A stretch of DNA of 11,927 bases from Pirellulales bacterium. GTDB taxonomy: Bacteria; Planctomycetota; Planctomycetia; Pirellulales; JAICIG01. This document shows, piece by piece, positions 1 through 9,088 of the stretch (the stretch's first letter is position 1; each line of letters opens with the position of its first letter). A program made the position numbers and the translations under genes. The notes under the pieces are model-generated. The model was not told the DNA's origin and ran no database searches. It saw only the letters and a program-made list of their open reading frames with translations. The stretch is taken from assembly GCA_025924495.1 (NCBI GenBank), contig JAICIG010000241.1, forward strand, positions 1 through 11,927. Direction: 5' to 3'.

Positions 1-934
1 GCGTTTCGCTTTCGCCCGGACCGAGTTGGTCGATCGCGATTGCCGGCCGAGGCTGGCCATCTTCTTGCAACAACACCGAAACTCCCTCGACCTTGCTGCT
101 GCCAAAATTCTTCACCGTCACGTCAAAATACAAGGGCACCCCGGCCGCCTGAGTGCCGCCGGCCGGCTGCAGATCGACGATGCCCAGGTTCGGATGGGCC
201 GTATCGACGCAATTGATCAAACGCAGATGGACCCGCGCCTGATCCAGACTTTGGAGAATGGAAGCAAGTTCTTCGGAATCGTGCCATTCGTTCGCACGGA
301 AATCGGAGACCAGGTAGACGACGCGATCTTCGTCGCTGGCTTCGCCCAATAACTGCTCGATCGCCTCCAGCGCCGGGGCAGGACCGGCCGCCAGTTGCGA
401 AGGATGCATCGAACGCAGCAGGTCTTCCAACTGCCGGCCGAACTCGGTCGTGACTTGAGCCTTGAGCAAATCGGGGGGCGAGCCGTCGCGGCCGCGACCC
501 GCGCGCGAGAAACGCAGCAACGTGAACGTCTGCGCCAGCGGCTCATCGGCCAGCGTCTGCCCGAGCCGCTGGATCACCTGCTTGGCCTCTTGAAACGCGC
601 TGGTATCGCCCCAACGGTCGGCCATCGAAAAGCTGTCGTCCAAGAGCACAATGTGCTGCGTCTTGCCGCCGCCGAAGAAGCGACCCAGTTCGTCCCACAC
701 GCGCGGCTGGGCCACGATTAACGCCACCGCCGCAACGGCCGCCATGCGCAGCAGCAGCAACAACAATTCCTTGAAGCGAATCCAACTGCTGTTTTTCTTC
801 TGGCTGGCTAGCAGGAACTCCATGGCCGCCCACTGCACGCGCCGGTGGCGCAGCAAGTTGATCAGATGGATCAACACCGGCACGCCGACGAGCAGCAGAC
901 CGTAGAGCAGCGCTGGATTGGAAAACGTTAACAT
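1..934 (-). CDS. BatA-like membrane-anchored VWA protein (3' part beyond left edge)
   Basis: The frame starts at ATG 934-932 and stays open through base 1, giving the first 311 residues; the C-terminus lies outside the window. The start fits the BatA (aerotolerance-regulator N-terminal) family: it opens MLTFSNPALLYGLL, followed by a hydrophobic span at about 7-28, a basic loop with RHRRVQW (29-35), and a second hydrophobic span at about 57-76. A VWA-like domain follows, with a metal-site motif DDSFS at 99-103 and a VSDFR strand at 209-213. From about 245 there is a beta-rich region like the Ig-like segment after VWA domains in planctomycete homologues. The gene begins 30 bp after the DUF58 stop, so it is probably the next gene of the MoxR operon. 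The family is membrane-bound and acts with MoxR ATPases; its substrate here is unknown. No strong Shine-Dalgarno is seen, which suggests translational coupling. Confidence 0.88.
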   Translation of the reverse strand, partial: MLTFSNPALLYGLLLVGVPVLIHLINLLRHRRVQWAAMEFLLASQKKNSSWIRFKELLLLLLRMAAVAAVALIVAQPRVWDELGRFFGGGKTQHIVLLDDSFSMADRWGDTSAFQEAKQVIQRLGQTLADEPLAQTFTLLRFSRAGRGRDGSPPDLLKAQVTTEFGRQLEDLLRSMHPSQLAAGPAPALEAIEQLLGEASDEDRVVYLVSDFRANEWHDSEELASILQSLDQARVHLRLINCVDTAHPNLGIVDLQPAGGTQAAGVPLYFDVTVKNFGSSKVEGVSVLLQEDGQPRPAIAIDQLGPGESET

Positions 935-964
935 CGACGCAATGCTTATCAGTGACCTTGCTGT

Positions 965-1867
965 TCAGTTGCGGTGGTGCATGCCCAATCGGCGGCTGAG
1001 ATAAGACGCCAGCGCCGCATCGAGCGACTCGCTGGTGCGGACCAAAGCGTAGTCGACCGTGTGCCGTGCGCAGCCGCGGCGCACCTCTTCGAGGAATTCG
1101 CCGACCGCTTTCAAGTAGCCTTCGCGCAAGGCGCGCGGGTTGCAACTCAGCCGTTCGGGAATCTCCAATCCTTCGAAGCGGGTCGGGCCGCTGAACGGGA
1201 AATCGAGCTCGTCGTCGTCCATCACGTGAATCACCATCACGTCATGCCCTTGCTTGCGGAGCAGTTGCAAGCCCTTGAGCAAGCCGGGCCGGTCGACGAG
1301 CAGGTCAGAGACCAGCAGCACCATGCCGCGGCGCGGATAGCTTTCGGCCACATGGCGCAGGATGCGGTAAATATCGGTCTTCTGCTTCGGCTCGCTCACG
1401 TCCAAGGCGGCGATGATTGAATCGAGATGGTTGCGCTTGCTGCGCAGCGGCACCGTCGTGCGAACGCCTTCGTCGAACGGCACGCAGCCCACGGCGTCTT
1501 GCTGGCGCAACAGCAAGTAGGCCAGGCTAACCGCCACGGTCGAGGCGTACTCGTACTTATTCAGCGGCCCCGAGCCGTAGCGCATGCTGCCCGACACGTC
1601 GACCAGCAGCGTGCAGCGAAGATTGGTGTCTTCTTCGTACTGCTTGACGTAGTAGCGATTCTGCTTGGCCCAGACCTTCCAGTCGATGTGCCGCATATCG
1701 TCGCCGGTCACGTACTCGCGGTGCTGCAAGAACTCGATCGACTGCCCGAAGTAGGGACTGCGATGCGAGCCCGACAGAAATCCCTCGACGATGTGGCGCG
1801 CTCGCAGGTCCATGCGTGCGATGCGCTTGATCGCCTCAGGATGCAAAAATCTTTTGGAATCGGGCAT
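965..1867 (-). CDS. DUF58 / VWA-like domain protein, MoxR partner
   Basis: 300 aa, complete. The N-terminal half has the DUF58 signature: VEGFLSG (27-33), then [13 protein letters not shown] (52-64) and KQYEED (75-80). A VWA fold follows with the metal-site motif DVSGS at 90-94, a likely metal-site threonine in KTDIYR (163-168), and an acidic strand end in LLVSDLL (184-190). No membrane segment is evident, so the protein is probably cytoplasmic. The ATG at 1867 lies inside the end of the MoxR gene (32-bp overlap). I prefer it to the inner Met19 because the FLHPE... residues before Met19 match the usual family N-terminus. No clear Shine-Dalgarno is present, as expected for a coupled start. DUF58 proteins are regularly encoded beside MoxR ATPases and are thought to be adaptors or substrates of the chaperone; the exact role here is inference. 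Confidence 0.93.
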   Translation of the reverse strand: MPDSKRFLHPEAIKRIARMDLRARHIVEGFLSGSHRSPYFGQSIEFLQHREYVTGDDMRHIDWKVWAKQNRYYVKQYEEDTNLRCTLLVDVSGSMRYGSGPLNKYEYASTVAVSLAYLLLRQQDAVGCVPFDEGVRTTVPLRSKRNHLDSIIAALDVSEPKQKTDIYRILRHVAESYPRRGMVLLVSDLLVDRPGLLKGLQLLRKQGHDVMVIHVMDDDELDFPFSGPTRFEGLEIPERLSCNPRALREGYLKAVGEFLEEVRRGCARHTVDYALVRTSESLDAALASYLSRRLGMHHRN

Positions 1868-2891
1868 CTTTGGTCAGTTCGTCTTCTTTGGTGGGAGTCA
1901 CGGCGATCAACTGATCGATCACCTGGTCGGTGCTGATGCCTTCGCTTTCGGCGGCAAAGTTGACGACCAGGCGATGCCGCAGCACCGGCTTGGCTAGGAT
2001 CTGGATGTCGTCCGTCGAAACGTGGGTGCGACCGTGCAGCAAGGCCCGCGCCTTTCCGCCGAGAATCAAGTTCTGTACCGCGCGAGGTCCGGCGCCCCAG
2101 TTCAATTGTTCGTTGACGAAGTCCGGCGAACCGGGCTCGCCGACGCGAGTCTGTCGCACGAGCGAGAGAGCGTACCGCACCACGTGGTCCGAAACCGGAA
2201 CCTCGCGGACGATGTGTTGCAGCTCGATGATTTCCTGAGCCGACAACACCGGCATAATGTGGTCGGACAGCGTCGTGGTAGTCCGCCGCGCGATCTCGAA
2301 CTCTTCTTCGAAGTTCGGATATTTTACGAAGACCTTGAACATGAAACGGTCCTGCTGCGCCTCGGGCAGCGGATAGGTCCCTTCCTGTTCGATCGGGTTC
2401 TGCGTGGCCAGCACAAAGAACGGATCGGCCAGCGGATGCCGCACCCGGCCGACCGTCACTTGCCGCTCTTGCATGGCCTCCAACAGCGCCGCTTGCGTCT
2501 TGGGCGGCGTGCGATTGATCTCGTCGGCCAAGACGACGTTGGCGAACAGCGGCCCCTCGAGGAAGCGGAACTCGCGATTGCCCGTGCTGCGGTTTTCTTC
2601 GATGACTTCCGTGCCGGTGATGTCTGCGGGCATCAGGTCGGGCGTGAACTGAATGCGGCTGAACGACAAGTTCAGCGTGCGCGCCAAAGTGCTGATCATC
2701 AAGGTCTTGGCCAGGCCCGGCACGCCTTCCAGCATGCAGTGCCCTCGGCTGAACAGCGAGATCAGCAATTCTTCGATCACCGGATTCTGGCCGACGATCA
2801 CCTGGGCCAATTGTTCAAGAATCTTTTCCCGCGCCTCGCCTAGCTTGCGAATCGCCGCGGAATCGTGCGTGCTCAGTCCGTCGTTTGTCAT
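1836..2891 (-). CDS. MoxR-family AAA+ ATPase
   Basis: 351 aa, the usual length for MoxR ATPases. Walker A is GVPGLAKT (56-63), the MoxR-type P-loop. Walker B is VVLADEINR (119-127), followed by [12 protein letters not shown] (129-140). Sensor 1 lies in [22 protein letters not shown] (162-183), with an arginine at 182 in the arginine-finger region. GAGPRA (267-272) marks the sensor-2 region of the lid domain. The protein should be a cytoplasmic hexameric ATPase that remodels or activates VWA-containing partners; both genes immediately downstream encode such partners. It lies 103 bp after the toroid gene stop, and its last codons overlap the DUF58 start by 32 bp. The start at 2891 gives a normal family N-terminus, although no convincing Shine-Dalgarno precedes it. 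The family call is firm; the client is not known. Confidence 0.96.
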   Translation of the reverse strand: MTNDGLSTHDSAAIRKLGEAREKILEQLAQVIVGQNPVIEELLISLFSRGHCMLEGVPGLAKTLMISTLARTLNLSFSRIQFTPDLMPADITGTEVIEENRSTGNREFRFLEGPLFANVVLADEINRTPPKTQAALLEAMQERQVTVGRVRHPLADPFFVLATQNPIEQEGTYPLPEAQQDRFMFKVFVKYPNFEEEFEIARRTTTTLSDHIMPVLSAQEIIELQHIVREVPVSDHVVRYALSLVRQTRVGEPGSPDFVNEQLNWGAGPRAVQNLILGGKARALLHGRTHVSTDDIQILAKPVLRHRLVVNFAAESEGISTDQVIDQLIAVTPTKEDELTKDARFQKIFAS

Positions 2892-2978
2892 GGTGCGTGC
2901 GTAGGGCTTGGTGGTTGGTAGTTTATGTCAATCGGTTGGAGGTCGGCGGTGAGCGATTCAGGTTATTTGCCGTCTTCT

Positions 2979-2992
2979 TACTCCTGACTCCT
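2979..2992. repeat. Degenerate heptamer repeat after the toroid gene stop
   Basis: On the minus strand, a few bases after the TGA stop (2997-2995), the DNA reads AGGAGTC then AGGAGTA, two 7-bp units, followed by a decayed AGAAGAC. The plus-strand unit is (G/T)ACTCCT. It matches the longer TGACGCC tract at 11222-11256 in size and consensus (AGGMGTC on the minus strand). It occupies part of the 103-bp gap 2892-2994, which otherwise holds no gene and no convincing promoter. The copy number is low, so this is called only because of the better example elsewhere in the window. Confidence 0.45.
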
Positions 2993-2994
2993 CC

Positions 2995-4020
2995 TCACCT
3001 CTGATAAATCGGCAGCGTGCCGTTTTCCAATTGCAAAATCGTGAGATTGATCGCCGTGGTGTAGACGGGGCCGATGTAGCCTTGGCTCCAGGATCCGTTC
3101 GGTCCGGCCTCCACGACGAGTTTGGCGAAGACTTTGTCGCGGTACTGCGTCCACTCCTTTTCTCCCTCACGATAGCAAACCTGGGAGTAGTAGTAGTGCG
3201 CGTAATGCCAATGCCCAAAACTTTCATTCTGAATGTTGTCCAAGTTCGTGCGGCAGTAGTTCAACAGCTTGGGCACGTACTGGTCGTCGTACTCGCCGGC
3301 GTTGAACAGGCAAGCGATGGCCGCCGCCGAGATGGCCGGCCGGCCGCCGCCGCCCTTGGAACTATACTGCACGCCCCCGTCCGGCAGCGTGCAATCACGG
3401 ATGTATTTGACGGCCTTGTCGATAATCTCCTTGGGCACCGGAATGCCCGCGTTGCGGCAACCGCGCAACCCTTGCACCTGGGTGATGGTCGTCGAGCCTT
3501 CATCGAAACCGTGTCCGTCCTTGGCGCTGACATAGCCCCAGCCGCCTGCCTCGGTCTGCGCCTCGCCGGTGAACTGCACCGCCTTGGTCAGCACTTCGAT
3601 CAAGGTCTCGCGGCGTTCGGCGTCTTCCTCTTCGCCCAGCACCTGCGATAAGAACAACATCGAGTAGCCGTGACCATAGGTGTATCGGTCGTCGCTCTTC
3701 GGGTCGCCGATCAGGCCATTAGCGCGGCTGCGGCTGACGAGATAATCGACCGCGCGACGAATGTTCGGCGCGTACTTGCCCTGCGTGGTGGTCGAGCCTT
3801 CGGCCAGCATCGCCGTGCCGGCCAGCGCCGTCATGGCGGTTGGATAGCGCCCTTCGTTGGCGCTCCAGTGGCCGATGCGCGATTGGGTGTTCGCCAGCCA
3901 ATCGAGGCCGCGTGCAATCGCGCGATCGACTTTCGGCTCGCGCTGCCGCGATCCCGCCAGGCCGGCGCGCGGCAGGAGGCAGGCGGCCAATGTCAGCATG
4001 CAGAACAGCTTGGATGGCAT
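2995..4020 (-). CDS. Secreted prenyltransferase/squalene-oxidase-repeat (alpha/alpha toroid) protein
   Basis: 341 aa from the ATG at 4020. A GTG 28 codons upstream (4104) is possible, but it would overlap the preceding gene and bury the signal peptide. From 4020 the protein opens MPSKLFCMLT and a hydrophobic run to about residue 22, preceded by GGAGT at a workable distance. Cleavage is probably near AGLAG (19-23). LAAC (11-14) also fits a lipobox, so a lipoprotein cannot be excluded. The mature part has repeated Gly/aromatic helical-hairpin motifs: GLDWLANTQ (38-46), GGWGYVSA (159-166), LPDGGVQYS (212-220) and GSWSQGY (309-315). Where triterpene cyclases carry DxDD, this protein seems to have FDEGS (172-176), so cyclase activity is doubtful. 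It follows the propeller gene by 70 bp and precedes MoxR, suggesting an exported partner. Function unknown. Confidence 0.87.
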   Translation of the reverse strand: MPSKLFCMLTLAACLLPRAGLAGSRQREPKVDRAIARGLDWLANTQSRIGHWSANEGRYPTAMTALAGTAMLAEGSTTTQGKYAPNIRRAVDYLVSRSRANGLIGDPKSDDRYTYGHGYSMLFLSQVLGEEEDAERRETLIEVLTKAVQFTGEAQTEAGGWGYVSAKDGHGFDEGSTTITQVQGLRGCRNAGIPVPKEIIDKAVKYIRDCTLPDGGVQYSSKGGGGRPAISAAAIACLFNAGEYDDQYVPKLLNYCRTNLDNIQNESFGHWHYAHYYYSQVCYREGEKEWTQYRDKVFAKLVVEAGPNGSWSQGYIGPVYTTAINLTILQLENGTLPIYQR

Positions 4021-4090
4021 TGAGCGGCACTCCGCGACTTCACGATTCGTTCGACAGGATAGCTTCTTGCGACCAGGGGCGCGGACGGCG

Positions 4091-7000
4091 TCATTTCGGC
4101 GCACCGGTTTCGACCTCTTCTTGAGGCAGTTCCAGCGGCAGCGGCTTGGGAAGTTCGGAAGCCATCTTGCGCAAACCGCGGAGCACCGCCCGACCGGCGC
4201 GCTGCGAAGTGGAGTCGGTTGACTTGGGCTTGCTCTTCTTCTCTTCGGCGGGCGGCGCCGCCACGGGCCGGTCGGTGAACACCAGTCGCTTGCTGGAGCG
4301 CATCGTGCGAATCAGCACTTCGTGCTTATCGACGTCGCTGGTTACATCGACGGGATTGATCGGGCCCGGTAAATCCTCTTCATACACCACTCGGCCGTTG
4401 CGTTTGTCGAGGCACATCACGTTGCCGTGGGGCGTTGGCATGTTGCGCATCTGCGACTGGATATTGGCGGCGAAGATCAGAATGGGCAAATCGTAGGCCT
4501 GCTGGAATGCCAGGCCTTTGTGTTCCACGCGGGTCGAAAAGACCTTTTTCCCGGTCGCCCGATCGAAACCGTGAACCATGCCATCAATCACCACGCTGCC
4601 CGGGCCGGGCGCAGGCATCACGTTGAGATTGTTCTGCTGCCGCCAGGGGCGATTGGTCACCAGCAGATCGCGCGTTGCGGAACGAATCACGTAGATCTCG
4701 TTGAGCGACGGCTCGGCATCCACCTCCGCCTCGATTTGCGTCTCGCCGCCAGGCAACGATAGCAGGACGAACCGCCCGCCGCGTTCCATGACTCCCAGGA
4801 CTTCTTCGCCCAGGCAGTAGAACTTGGCGTCGGCCTGGAACTGTTTTCGCCACAATTCCTTCTGCTCCCAAGGATCGACCAGCTTCAAGACGGCCTTGCC
4901 ATTCACCTCCCCGACGCTCCAGGACAGCACGAGGCGGCCCAACGTCGTCACGCGCTGATCGGCCGCCGGCAATTGCCTGCGCCCCAACTCCGCGCCATCG
5001 ACGGCTCGGTAGACCAACGCCTCGTGCGCGTTGGGGGGCGCCGCGAACAGCAGCTCTTGATCGCCGAACAAATCGCTGCCCGCAGGCACGTCGCTGCGAA
5101 CCCATAACGCCTCGCCCGTCAGCGGATCGGCCACCGTCAGGTTTCGCAGCCGCTGGTAACAGGCGAAATCGCCGCTGACCGGCCCCGTGTTGCCGAGTGG
5201 CCGGCCATGAGCGTCGATCGCTTGCACGCGCGGCATGCCGCCCCAGGGCATATTGACTTGCCGAATCTGCAGCGTTTGCCGCGTAGCGCCGGTCACGTCG
5301 CTCAGATCCTGGCGCCACAGCACGCGCGGGCCCCCTTTGCCGGGCGCGCCGAGCGTATCGATCGCCACTACCTGGTAGCCGAGCGACGCCAACAAGAAAT
5401 GACCGTCCGCGCGGACGTAGTTGACCGCCGGATTGAAGCCCAAAGTGTTCATGCTGCCACGTTCGTGCAGCGCGACGCGCCACACCTCGCGGCCCAAGCT
5501 GTCGCGGGCCAGCATGGCGCCTTGCTGCTGATCCGATTCCAACGTCATGTGCTCGAAAAATGGCGCCGGCGAACCGCGAAACTCAATGGATACGTTGCGA
5601 TACCCTGCGGGCGAGGCCGGCTGCTCGACATGTTGCTCTACTTCTCCTTCAGGCCAGACGGGTGGCCCGGCTAGTTGCCGCTTCAGCTCGTCAGCTTTCG
5701 AGAACTCTTCGACGAGTTGCCGGCCGGTTTTGCCGTCGAGGCAAGCAATGTCTGCCCAGCGCTGTTGCAGCTTGCGACAGTAATCGGCGGCATCAGCCGG
5801 ACGCCCTGCCTTTAGCAACATCTGGGCCAAACGGGCGACCGCAGCGCGCGATCGCTCGGGACGATCCGAGTATTCCAGTCGACGGAGCAATTGCTCGGCC
5901 TCGAGCAACCGTTCGTCGCTGATCAACCGCGTCGCCAGCAGTTCGCGGGCTTCATCCGCCTGCGGGCTGCCGCCGAAGAAGCCAATGAACGCCCGCAACC
6001 CGTCGACATTGCCGTCGGCCTTCACCTGCTCGAGCTGCGACTGGAGAGTTTGCTCGATTTTCTCTTTTTCATCCGGCTGCGCGCGGCGCCACAGCTTATC
6101 GAACCGAGCGGTAACCCAACGGTCGCGACGAACGTTCAACGTCTGCTCGACTCGTTCCGGCTCATCAGGCAGGGCCTTGAAATCGGCCATCCGCAGCAAG
6201 CTTTCGAAAGCCTCGTTCGTTTCGCCCGCATCCTGCAAGCCTGCGGCCATCAGGCGCTCGAATCGCGATCGCTGTGCGGGCTGATCGGCAAGGCTGGCGA
6301 TTTCTTCGGCGTTTTTACGATGGGCCGCAAAATCTCGCTGCAGCCCTTCCAGCAGCGCATCGACCAGCAACTCGCGCGTGCGCGGATCTGCCTGACGCTC
6401 ATAACTGCCGCGCAACTGCTCAGCGGCCTCATCTAGTTTGCCCTCATCGAGCAGCAACTCGCCCTGTCGCGCCATGGCTTGCGGATCGTCAGGATGCTCG
6501 GCCAGCGTGGCGGCGACCTGCTTGCGCAGATCTTCGAGTTGATAGAAGCATTCCAACTGATCGATGCCTTGCGAGATCACGGCGCCTTCGTAGCAGATCA
6601 AATTACCAGGCACGGCGCCATTGCGAGAACGGCTCCGGCCGACGATCTTGCCGGTTTCGATATCCAGGGCCGCCACCTCGGCCGAAGTCAACGGCAGAAA
6701 GTAACGTTCGCCGTCGAAGAAGCCTCGCCCGCTGGGCATGCTGCCCGAGGGCAACGGCACGCTAGCCTCGCCCCAGGCCGGTTCTCCATCGGCCAGTTTC
6801 AAGGCGCGCACGTCGCGACTATCGACGATGATTGCCTTGCCGGCATGGATGCAGGCCATGTAAATGCCCGTTTCGCGCGGCTTCTGCCATTGCAGCGTGC
6901 CGTCGAGCAGGTTCAGGCAGTGGATGTTCGGCGACTCGACGGGCGTCAGCAGCACGCGGCCTTCGGCGACGGTAACGCTGCCATCGGCCCAGCGATCGTT

Positions 7001-8881
7001 TTCGGTCGCTTCATTGATCGGCAGGCCGCCGAAGCGGAACTGCATCATCCGGTTTTGATAGTTCGGATCGACGGCGCGAGGGTATTGATATCCCCAAAGC
7101 AATGAGCGGGTGGTCAAATCGAGCGCTACGACGGCCCCCGAGGATGTGGGGCAAATCAACACGCCGTCCGAATACGAGGGGGAGGCGCCGGCGATGCGGC
7201 GAAGCGGATCTTCGAGAATGTTCCGCTCGACCAGAGCGATTTGTTGCGACCACAGCACATCGCCGCTGCGCGCTTCGAGCGCCAACAAACGAATTTCGCC
7301 CTTGAGTTCGGCCAGCACATACAGCCGCCCTGCGAGGGGCAGCGGCGGTCCAAGAAAGAAAGCGCCCGCCAGCGGAGCCCCGTCTTCTTTGGGTTCGCCG
7401 CCTAGATCCCATTTCAGCTTGCCTTCAGATTCAATTTCGTACGCGGCCAGGCGATTGTAGAAGATCGTGTTGGGCGACACGATTTGTCCGTTGTTCACGA
7501 TCATCCGTTGGCCTTGCCGAGCCAGGCCCGGCGAGCCCTCGCGCATATTGCCTGCGAGATCTTCGACGCAATACACGCGCTGGCCGTCGCTGCTGAGCGT
7601 GCCATAGGGCGCGTCGTCCCACACCCGCTGCTCTAGCCAATTAGCGAACGACGAAGCCTGTTGCCCCGCAGCGGCCGTGCCCCCCTGACGCAGCAACTCC
7701 TCCACTTGTTTTTCAACCGCACCATTCCAAATCCGCTTGCCGCTGCTAAAGTCGATCGCCTCCACGCAAGTCACCGAGCGCATGAAGACGTAGCCATTGA
7801 CAGCCAACGGGTGAAATCCAGGCGTCAAGCGGCCGCCCTGTTCGAGGTGCTCTTGCTGCATTTCCGCAAGTTGCCTTTCCAATTGCGGATCGTTGGCGGC
7901 AGGCACGGCCCAGCGGCGATTGAGGAGCGGGCTGCTTCCCGAACTGGCCGAGTTCCGATTCGGCCCGCCGCGGTACATGGTCCATTGTTCTGCGCCCTCG
8001 CCGCCCTCGCCTGGCCCTGCTCCGCCTATGGCGCCGGACAACCAGGCGAGCGCCTGGCCGTCGGCGCTGAACAGCTTGTGGAGTTTGCCGTCGATCGTGA
8101 ATTCGGCGGTGGGATAATCGTGTTTGAGCTTGACGAGCGCCGCGGCCGCTTGCGAATTCATGCCGGCTCGCAACCAGCAGACGGCGATGCGCAACGACAA
8201 CGATGGCTCGAATGGCGCTGCGGCGCGCGGCGTTTCCTGCAACCGACGCAAGCACAGCGCGGCGGCCAACGGACGGCCATGATCCATCTCGGAAATGCCC
8301 AGCAAATAGGTGGCCTCGTAGCCCGATTGCGTGTGGAAGAATTGGCGGCTGACTTCGGCCAGTTTGTCGACGTCGCCTGTGGCGATCGCATCGGCGAGCA
8401 GTTGCCGCGCCTGCGCGCCGTATTGCAACTCGTACGACTCCTTGCCTTCGGCCGGCATCATGCCAATCAGGCGCCGAGCTTCGCCCTTCAAACTGCGATA
8501 GACGGGCGCGCCGCGGTCGGGCTGAAAAAAGTAATCTTCCGGTTTTTCGAGGATGCTGCCCAGCAGCCGCACGGCCTCGCTGAAGCGCTTTTCACCAAGC
8601 CGTTCTTGCGCCGCCGAAAACCGCTGCATCGTAGCGCGATCGGGCGGGTAAAAGACGCTCTCCGCGCCTTCGTTGAGCCCCGTCTCGCCATTGCCTCGTT
8701 GCAGTGCAAGGCGGAGCATATTGGCCCGGTTGCCCGGCGCCGCGCGGCGGCCCGGGCCGTTTGGCGGAACAACGTTCTGGGCCTGAGCGCTAGATCGGCT
8801 CTGCTCGGCGAACAAAACGATCAACGAGACGACCCCAGCCACGAGCGCTCGGGAAGCCGGGCTCCGTCCAGGTTCCATCAT
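4091..8881 (-). CDS. Giant exported protein with two PQQ-like beta-propellers and a helical solenoid
   Basis: 1596 aa. The start at 8881 has AGGAG seven bases upstream. The N-terminus has an export signal or anchor (hydrophobic about 12-25, possible cleavage after SSAQA at 30-34). Predicted layout: helical/TPR-like region about 82-280; a first propeller entered by WTMYRGGPNRN (300-310), with blade motifs ending in Trp at 385, 544, 596, 665 and 703 and a further blade near 738-746; a helical solenoid about 783-1070 with a TPR-like stretch at 792-829; a second propeller about 1095-1540 with blade motifs near 1172-1189, 1249-1260, 1333-1344, 1438-1447 and 1489-1500; and a Lys/Ser-rich then Pro/Glu-rich tail. 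No catalytic residues of PQQ dehydrogenases can be recognised, so a scaffold or binding role is more likely than an enzyme. It appears to be the first gene of the MoxR operon. Confidence 0.9.
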   Translation of the reverse strand: MMEPGRSPASRALVAGVVSLIVLFAEQSRSSAQAQNVVPPNGPGRRAAPGNRANMLRLALQRGNGETGLNEGAESVFYPPDRATMQRFSAAQERLGEKRFSEAVRLLGSILEKPEDYFFQPDRGAPVYRSLKGEARRLIGMMPAEGKESYELQYGAQARQLLADAIATGDVDKLAEVSRQFFHTQSGYEATYLLGISEMDHGRPLAAALCLRRLQETPRAAAPFEPSLSLRIAVCWLRAGMNSQAAAALVKLKHDYPTAEFTIDGKLHKLFSADGQALAWLSGAIGGAGPGEGGEGAEQWTMYRGGPNRNSASSGSSPLLNRRWAVPAANDPQLERQLAEMQQEHLEQGGRLTPGFHPLAVNGYVFMRSVTCVEAIDFSSGKRIWNGAVEKQVEELLRQGGTAAAGQQASSFANWLEQRVWDDAPYGTLSSDGQRVYCVEDLAGNMREGSPGLARQGQRMIVNNGQIVSPNTIFYNRLAAYEIESEGKLKWDLGGEPKEDGAPLAGAFFLGPPLPLAGRLYVLAELKGEIRLLALEARSGDVLWSQQIALVERNILEDPLRRIAGASPSYSDGVLICPTSSGAVVALDLTTRSLLWGYQYPRAVDPNYQNRMMQFRFGGLPINEATENDRWADGSVTVAEGRVLLTPVESPNIHCLNLLDGTLQWQKPRETGIYMACIHAGKAIIVDSRDVRALKLADGEPAWGEASVPLPSGSMPSGRGFFDGERYFLPLTSAEVAALDIETGKIVGRSRSRNGAVPGNLICYEGAVISQGIDQLECFYQLEDLRKQVAATLAEHPDDPQAMARQGELLLDEGKLDEAAEQLRGSYERQADPRTRELLVDALLEGLQRDFAAHRKNAEEIASLADQPAQRSRFERLMAAGLQDAGETNEAFESLLRMADFKALPDEPERVEQTLNVRRDRWVTARFDKLWRRAQPDEKEKIEQTLQSQLEQVKADGNVDGLRAFIGFFGGSPQADEARELLATRLISDERLLEAEQLLRRLEYSDRPERSRAAVARLAQMLLKAGRPADAADYCRKLQQRWADIACLDGKTGRQLVEEFSKADELKRQLAGPPVWPEGEVEQHVEQPASPAGYRNVSIEFRGSPAPFFEHMTLESDQQQGAMLARDSLGREVWRVALHERGSMNTLGFNPAVNYVRADGHFLLASLGYQVVAIDTLGAPGKGGPRVLWRQDLSDVTGATRQTLQIRQVNMPWGGMPRVQAIDAHGRPLGNTGPVSGDFACYQRLRNLTVADPLTGEALWVRSDVPAGSDLFGDQELLFAAPPNAHEALVYRAVDGAELGRRQLPAADQRVTTLGRLVLSWSVGEVNGKAVLKLVDPWEQKELWRKQFQADAKFYCLGEEVLGVMERGGRFVLLSLPGGETQIEAEVDAEPSLNEIYVIRSATRDLLVTNRPWRQQNNLNVMPAPGPGSVVIDGMVHGFDRATGKKVFSTRVEHKGLAFQQAYDLPILIFAANIQSQMRNMPTPHGNVMCLDKRNGRVVYEEDLPGPINPVDVTSDVDKHEVLIRTMRSSKRLVFTDRPVAAPPAEEKKSKPKSTDSTSQRAGRAVLRGLRKMASELPKPLPLELPQEEVETGAPK

Positions 8882-8888
8882 GCCGCCA

Positions 8889-8893
8889 CTCCT
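8889..8893 (-). promoter_or_regulatory. Shine-Dalgarno of the propeller gene
   Basis: AGGAG on the minus strand lies seven bases before the ATG at 8881. A second ATG follows directly (8878), ten bases from the motif. The first has the more typical spacing and is used here. It is the clearest minus-strand ribosome binding site in the window. Confidence 0.75.
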
Positions 8894-9088
8894 GTTCGTC
8901 GGCCAAGTTCTCCCCGACGCCTTGGACGCCGCAGAGAACCGTAGAGTTCAAGCCCAAAAATCAAACATTGCCGGCCCGGGCAACGGCTGCCGTCGGCTTC
9001 CGAACATGGCATCGCGGGACGGCGGGCAACCGGCTCAAAAGCATGAAACCGAGAATCGACAACGAGCCATAACCTTAGTTCAAGTAAT

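Noticed and set aside
543..1145. 200-codon minus-strand frame spanning the DUF58/BatA junction
   Set aside because: It runs out of frame with both real genes, whose family motifs are intact. Its product is Arg/Ala/Gly-rich with no motifs.
2926..2931. Perfect TTGACA hexamer on the minus strand upstream of MoxR
   Set aside because: No acceptable -10 hexamer lies 15-19 bases downstream (the bases there are G+C-rich), so an internal promoter is not supported.
4021..4104. Upstream GTG start (4104) for the toroid protein
   Set aside because: It would add 28 basic residues before an evident signal peptide and overlap the propeller gene stop. The ATG at 4020 has a GGAGT upstream and exposes the signal peptide.
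7661..8944. 427-codon plus-strand open frame antisense to the propeller gene
   Set aside because: It lies opposite a clearly coding gene in G+C-rich DNA, its translation is Arg/Ala-rich without motifs, and no ribosome binding site was seen. It is a shadow frame.
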